Shown here one piece after another: positions 62,717-64,000 of a stretch of 64,000 nt of DNA; within the stretch, counting starts at the first letter, position 1, and every line of letters begins with the position of its first letter. The DNA is from Anaerolineaceae bacterium. GTDB lineage: Bacteria; Chloroflexota; Anaerolineae; Anaerolineales; Anaerolineaceae. The stretch lies in contig WOYY01000025.1 of the NCBI GenBank assembly GCA_011620555.1, positions 1 to 64,000 on the forward strand, in the 5' to 3' direction. Below the pieces are notes generated by a model, which worked only from the letters and a program-made list of their open reading frames with translations, had not been told where the DNA came from and did no database searches. Made by a program: the position numbers and the translations under genes.

Positions 62717-64000
62717 TTTCACTGACCTCCTCCCACATCTTGGTGTAATTGAACTGGATGAGGGTGATCGTACCAACGATAAAGAAGATCACGATTGTGA
62801 TCGCAGCTGCAAAGCCATAGTCCACACCCCGGCTGGCGGAGAATGCCAGGTTATAGACATAACTGATCAAAATATCCGTATGCCCGGCGGGCGTTGGCGT
62901 ATTGGCCATCGGCGGACCGCCGCCATTAAAGATGTAGATCAGGTTGAAGTTGTTGAAGTTGAACACAAACGACGATATCAGCAAGGGCCCCACGGCTACA
63001 AGCAAAAGCGGGAAAGTGATCTTCCAAAACTTCTGCCAGCCATTAGCGCCATCCACCTGAGCGGCGTCATAGTACTCATCGGGTATGGATTGCAAGGCGC
63101 CGCTGCTGATCAACATAAAGTAGGGGTAACTCAACCAGAGGTTGATGATGATCACGGCCACCTTGGCCCACCACTGATCCGTGAACCAGGGCGGCGCCCA
63201 GCCAATCAGGTTCTCCAGCACCCGAGAGATCACGCCCAGCTCCGGGTTGAGCATCCCGCGCCAGACCAAAATCGTGAGCAGGGCCGGCACGGTATAGGGA
63301 ACGATCAACAATGAGCGGATCAATTTCTTCAGGGGAAAACCAGGGTCATTGAACAGGACCGCAATCAGCAGGCCAAGGGCAAAGTTCAACACCAGACTGA
63401 TCCCGGCAAAGCTGAAGTTCCAGACAATGATTCGTACCAACGGCCCGCGCAAGGCAGGGCTGACGAAGAAGCGTTTGAAGTTCTCCAGGCCGATGTTGGC
63501 AATAAAGCCCGGTTTCAATACCTCGCCCGTGGGTGAGGAAAAAGTGCCGCGCAGGTTGGAATAGACCGTTCCATCCTCCTGGTCGATCATCACATCCCTC
63601 TCAGGATCATACACATACTTTTGGACCAGTTCAGCCGCCTCTTGCGGCGATCGGACCTGGATCGTTTTGTCTTCCTGACCAAAAAGGATATTTGAAAGGT
63701 TCGGGTCGGTCGCCGCGAGGATGGAGTTCAACCTTTGATAACCTTCAATTGTCACGGGAATGCCATCGGCATCCAGTTCGCCGATCCCGGCCTGCCCTGG
63801 CACGGGCTGGGCGATCAACTCACCTTCTGTCGCCAGGTAAGGTTGGCCTTCGGCGTCAATCAACCAGAGGGCATAGTCACCCGAATCGGATTTGAATGCC
63901 GTCCAGGAATAGGCTTTGCTATCTTCCGGCAGGTACTTGATCTCCAAAATATGTTGAATGGCCAGCTCTTCGGTGATCAGGTGGCCTTCACCATAGTTCG
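62709..64000 (-). CDS. ABC sugar permease, MalF type, incomplete at the window edge
   Basis: The open frame runs to the right edge with no in-frame start that explains its N-terminus; the track's first codon (63947, TTG) is not a real start. About 430 residues visible. Seen: a long extracytoplasmic region (about 150 residues visible, with GELDADGIPVTIEGYQRLNSI) like the P2 loop of enterobacterial MalF, then the permease core with EAA-like loop DAAQVDGANGWQKFWKITFPLLLVA. The large P2-type loop is known in MalF to contact the binding protein. The binding-protein gene is probably just beyond the edge. Confidence 0.9.
   Translation of the reverse strand, partial: NYGEGHLITEELAIQHILEIKYLPEDSKAYSWTAFKSDSGDYALWLIDAEGQPYLATEGELIAQPVPGQAGIGELDADGIPVTIEGYQRLNSILAATDPNLSNILFGQEDKTIQVRSPQEAAELVQKYVYDPERDVMIDQEDGTVYSNLRGTFSSPTGEVLKPGFIANIGLENFKRFFVSPALRGPLVRIIVWNFSFAGISLVLNFALGLLIAVLFNDPGFPLKKLIRSLLIVPYTVPALLTILVWRGMLNPELGVISRVLENLIGWAPPWFTDQWWAKVAVIIINLWLSYPYFMLISSGALQSIPDEYYDAAQVDGANGWQKFWKITFPLLLVAVGPLLISSFVFNFNNFNLIYIFNGGGPPMANTPTPAGHTDILISYVYNLAFSASRGVDYGFAAAITIVIFFIVGTITLIQFNYTKMWEEVSENV

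Noticed and set aside
1-64000. CRISPR arrays, rRNA or tRNA genes
   Set aside because: No regularly spaced short repeats, no rRNA-like core sequences, and no T-arm/acceptor pattern apart from tmRNA were found by reading.

Overview
The window looks like a chromosomal segment of an uncultured Chloroflexota, most likely class Anaerolineae (inference). The support is the gene content: an RsbV/RsbW switch with a multi-GAF SpoIIE phosphatase, threonine/proline-rich linkers in surface proteins, MoxR/DUF58/DUF4129 and FhaA/FhaB-like genes, and sugar and peptide ABC transporters with lipoprotein binding proteins. Coding DNA is GC-rich. Perfect TATAAT boxes are frequent and -35 boxes usually poor. No rRNA, tRNA or CRISPR array was seen; the only recognised stable RNA gene is tmRNA. 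Layout: 8-5366 holds zwf (minus) and a MoxR-DUF58-DUF4129 operon. 5519-7941 has a DegV protein, an RluA-type pseudouridine synthase and RadC. 8040-12672 is a tightly coupled partner-switching operon (anti-sigma antagonist, anti-sigma kinase, GAF/SpoIIE phosphatase). 12607-22970 carries a ParB-like/UspA fusion, a frameshifted polytopic membrane protein, a PfkB kinase, ParA-ParB, an amidohydrolase, a double-HTH regulator, an acetyltransferase and a DsbA-like thioredoxin. 23061-26379 (minus) has DUF554, cobalamin adenosyltransferase, a peptide-binding protein and SecG. 26437-32377 has a PHP phosphoesterase, two FHA proteins, MTA phosphorylase and a SEDS (FtsW/RodA)-transpeptidase fusion. 32426-34409 has tyrS and a divergent HNH nuclease. 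34410-36460 is an AT-rich, gene-poor patch beside the 3' end of tmRNA (36461-36857). 36961-40476 is a sugar ABC operon with an operator-like site at its promoter; 40591-43501 two extracytoplasmic lipoproteins; 43651-46660 a SpoIIE-like phosphatase, threonine dehydrogenase, FmdB zinc ribbon and SDR. 46661-47504 holds tandem REP-like repeats. 47505-54030 is a DNA repair block (MrfA-like helicase with an HNH module, MrfB-like nuclease, YebC, RuvC, SpoU methyltransferase, RuvA). 54284-59947 is a three-gene cluster of two atypical kinase-like proteins and a TPR/membrane/SH3-like protein. 60035-64000 (minus) is a galactanase with its ABC permeases, the last cut by the window edge. The most notable observation is in the tyrS leader. 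A perfect TATAAT box is followed by a 12-codon ORF, MGAPKFYYYANN, with three consecutive Tyr codons. After it come a segment able to act as an antiterminator and an intrinsic terminator, ahead of the tyrS ribosome binding site. This is the layout of ribosome-mediated attenuation. Other highlights are the SEDS fusion whose transpeptidase half lacks all three catalytic motifs, the kinase-like trio, the HNH-bearing MrfA homologue, and the paired GTAG-hairpin repeats.
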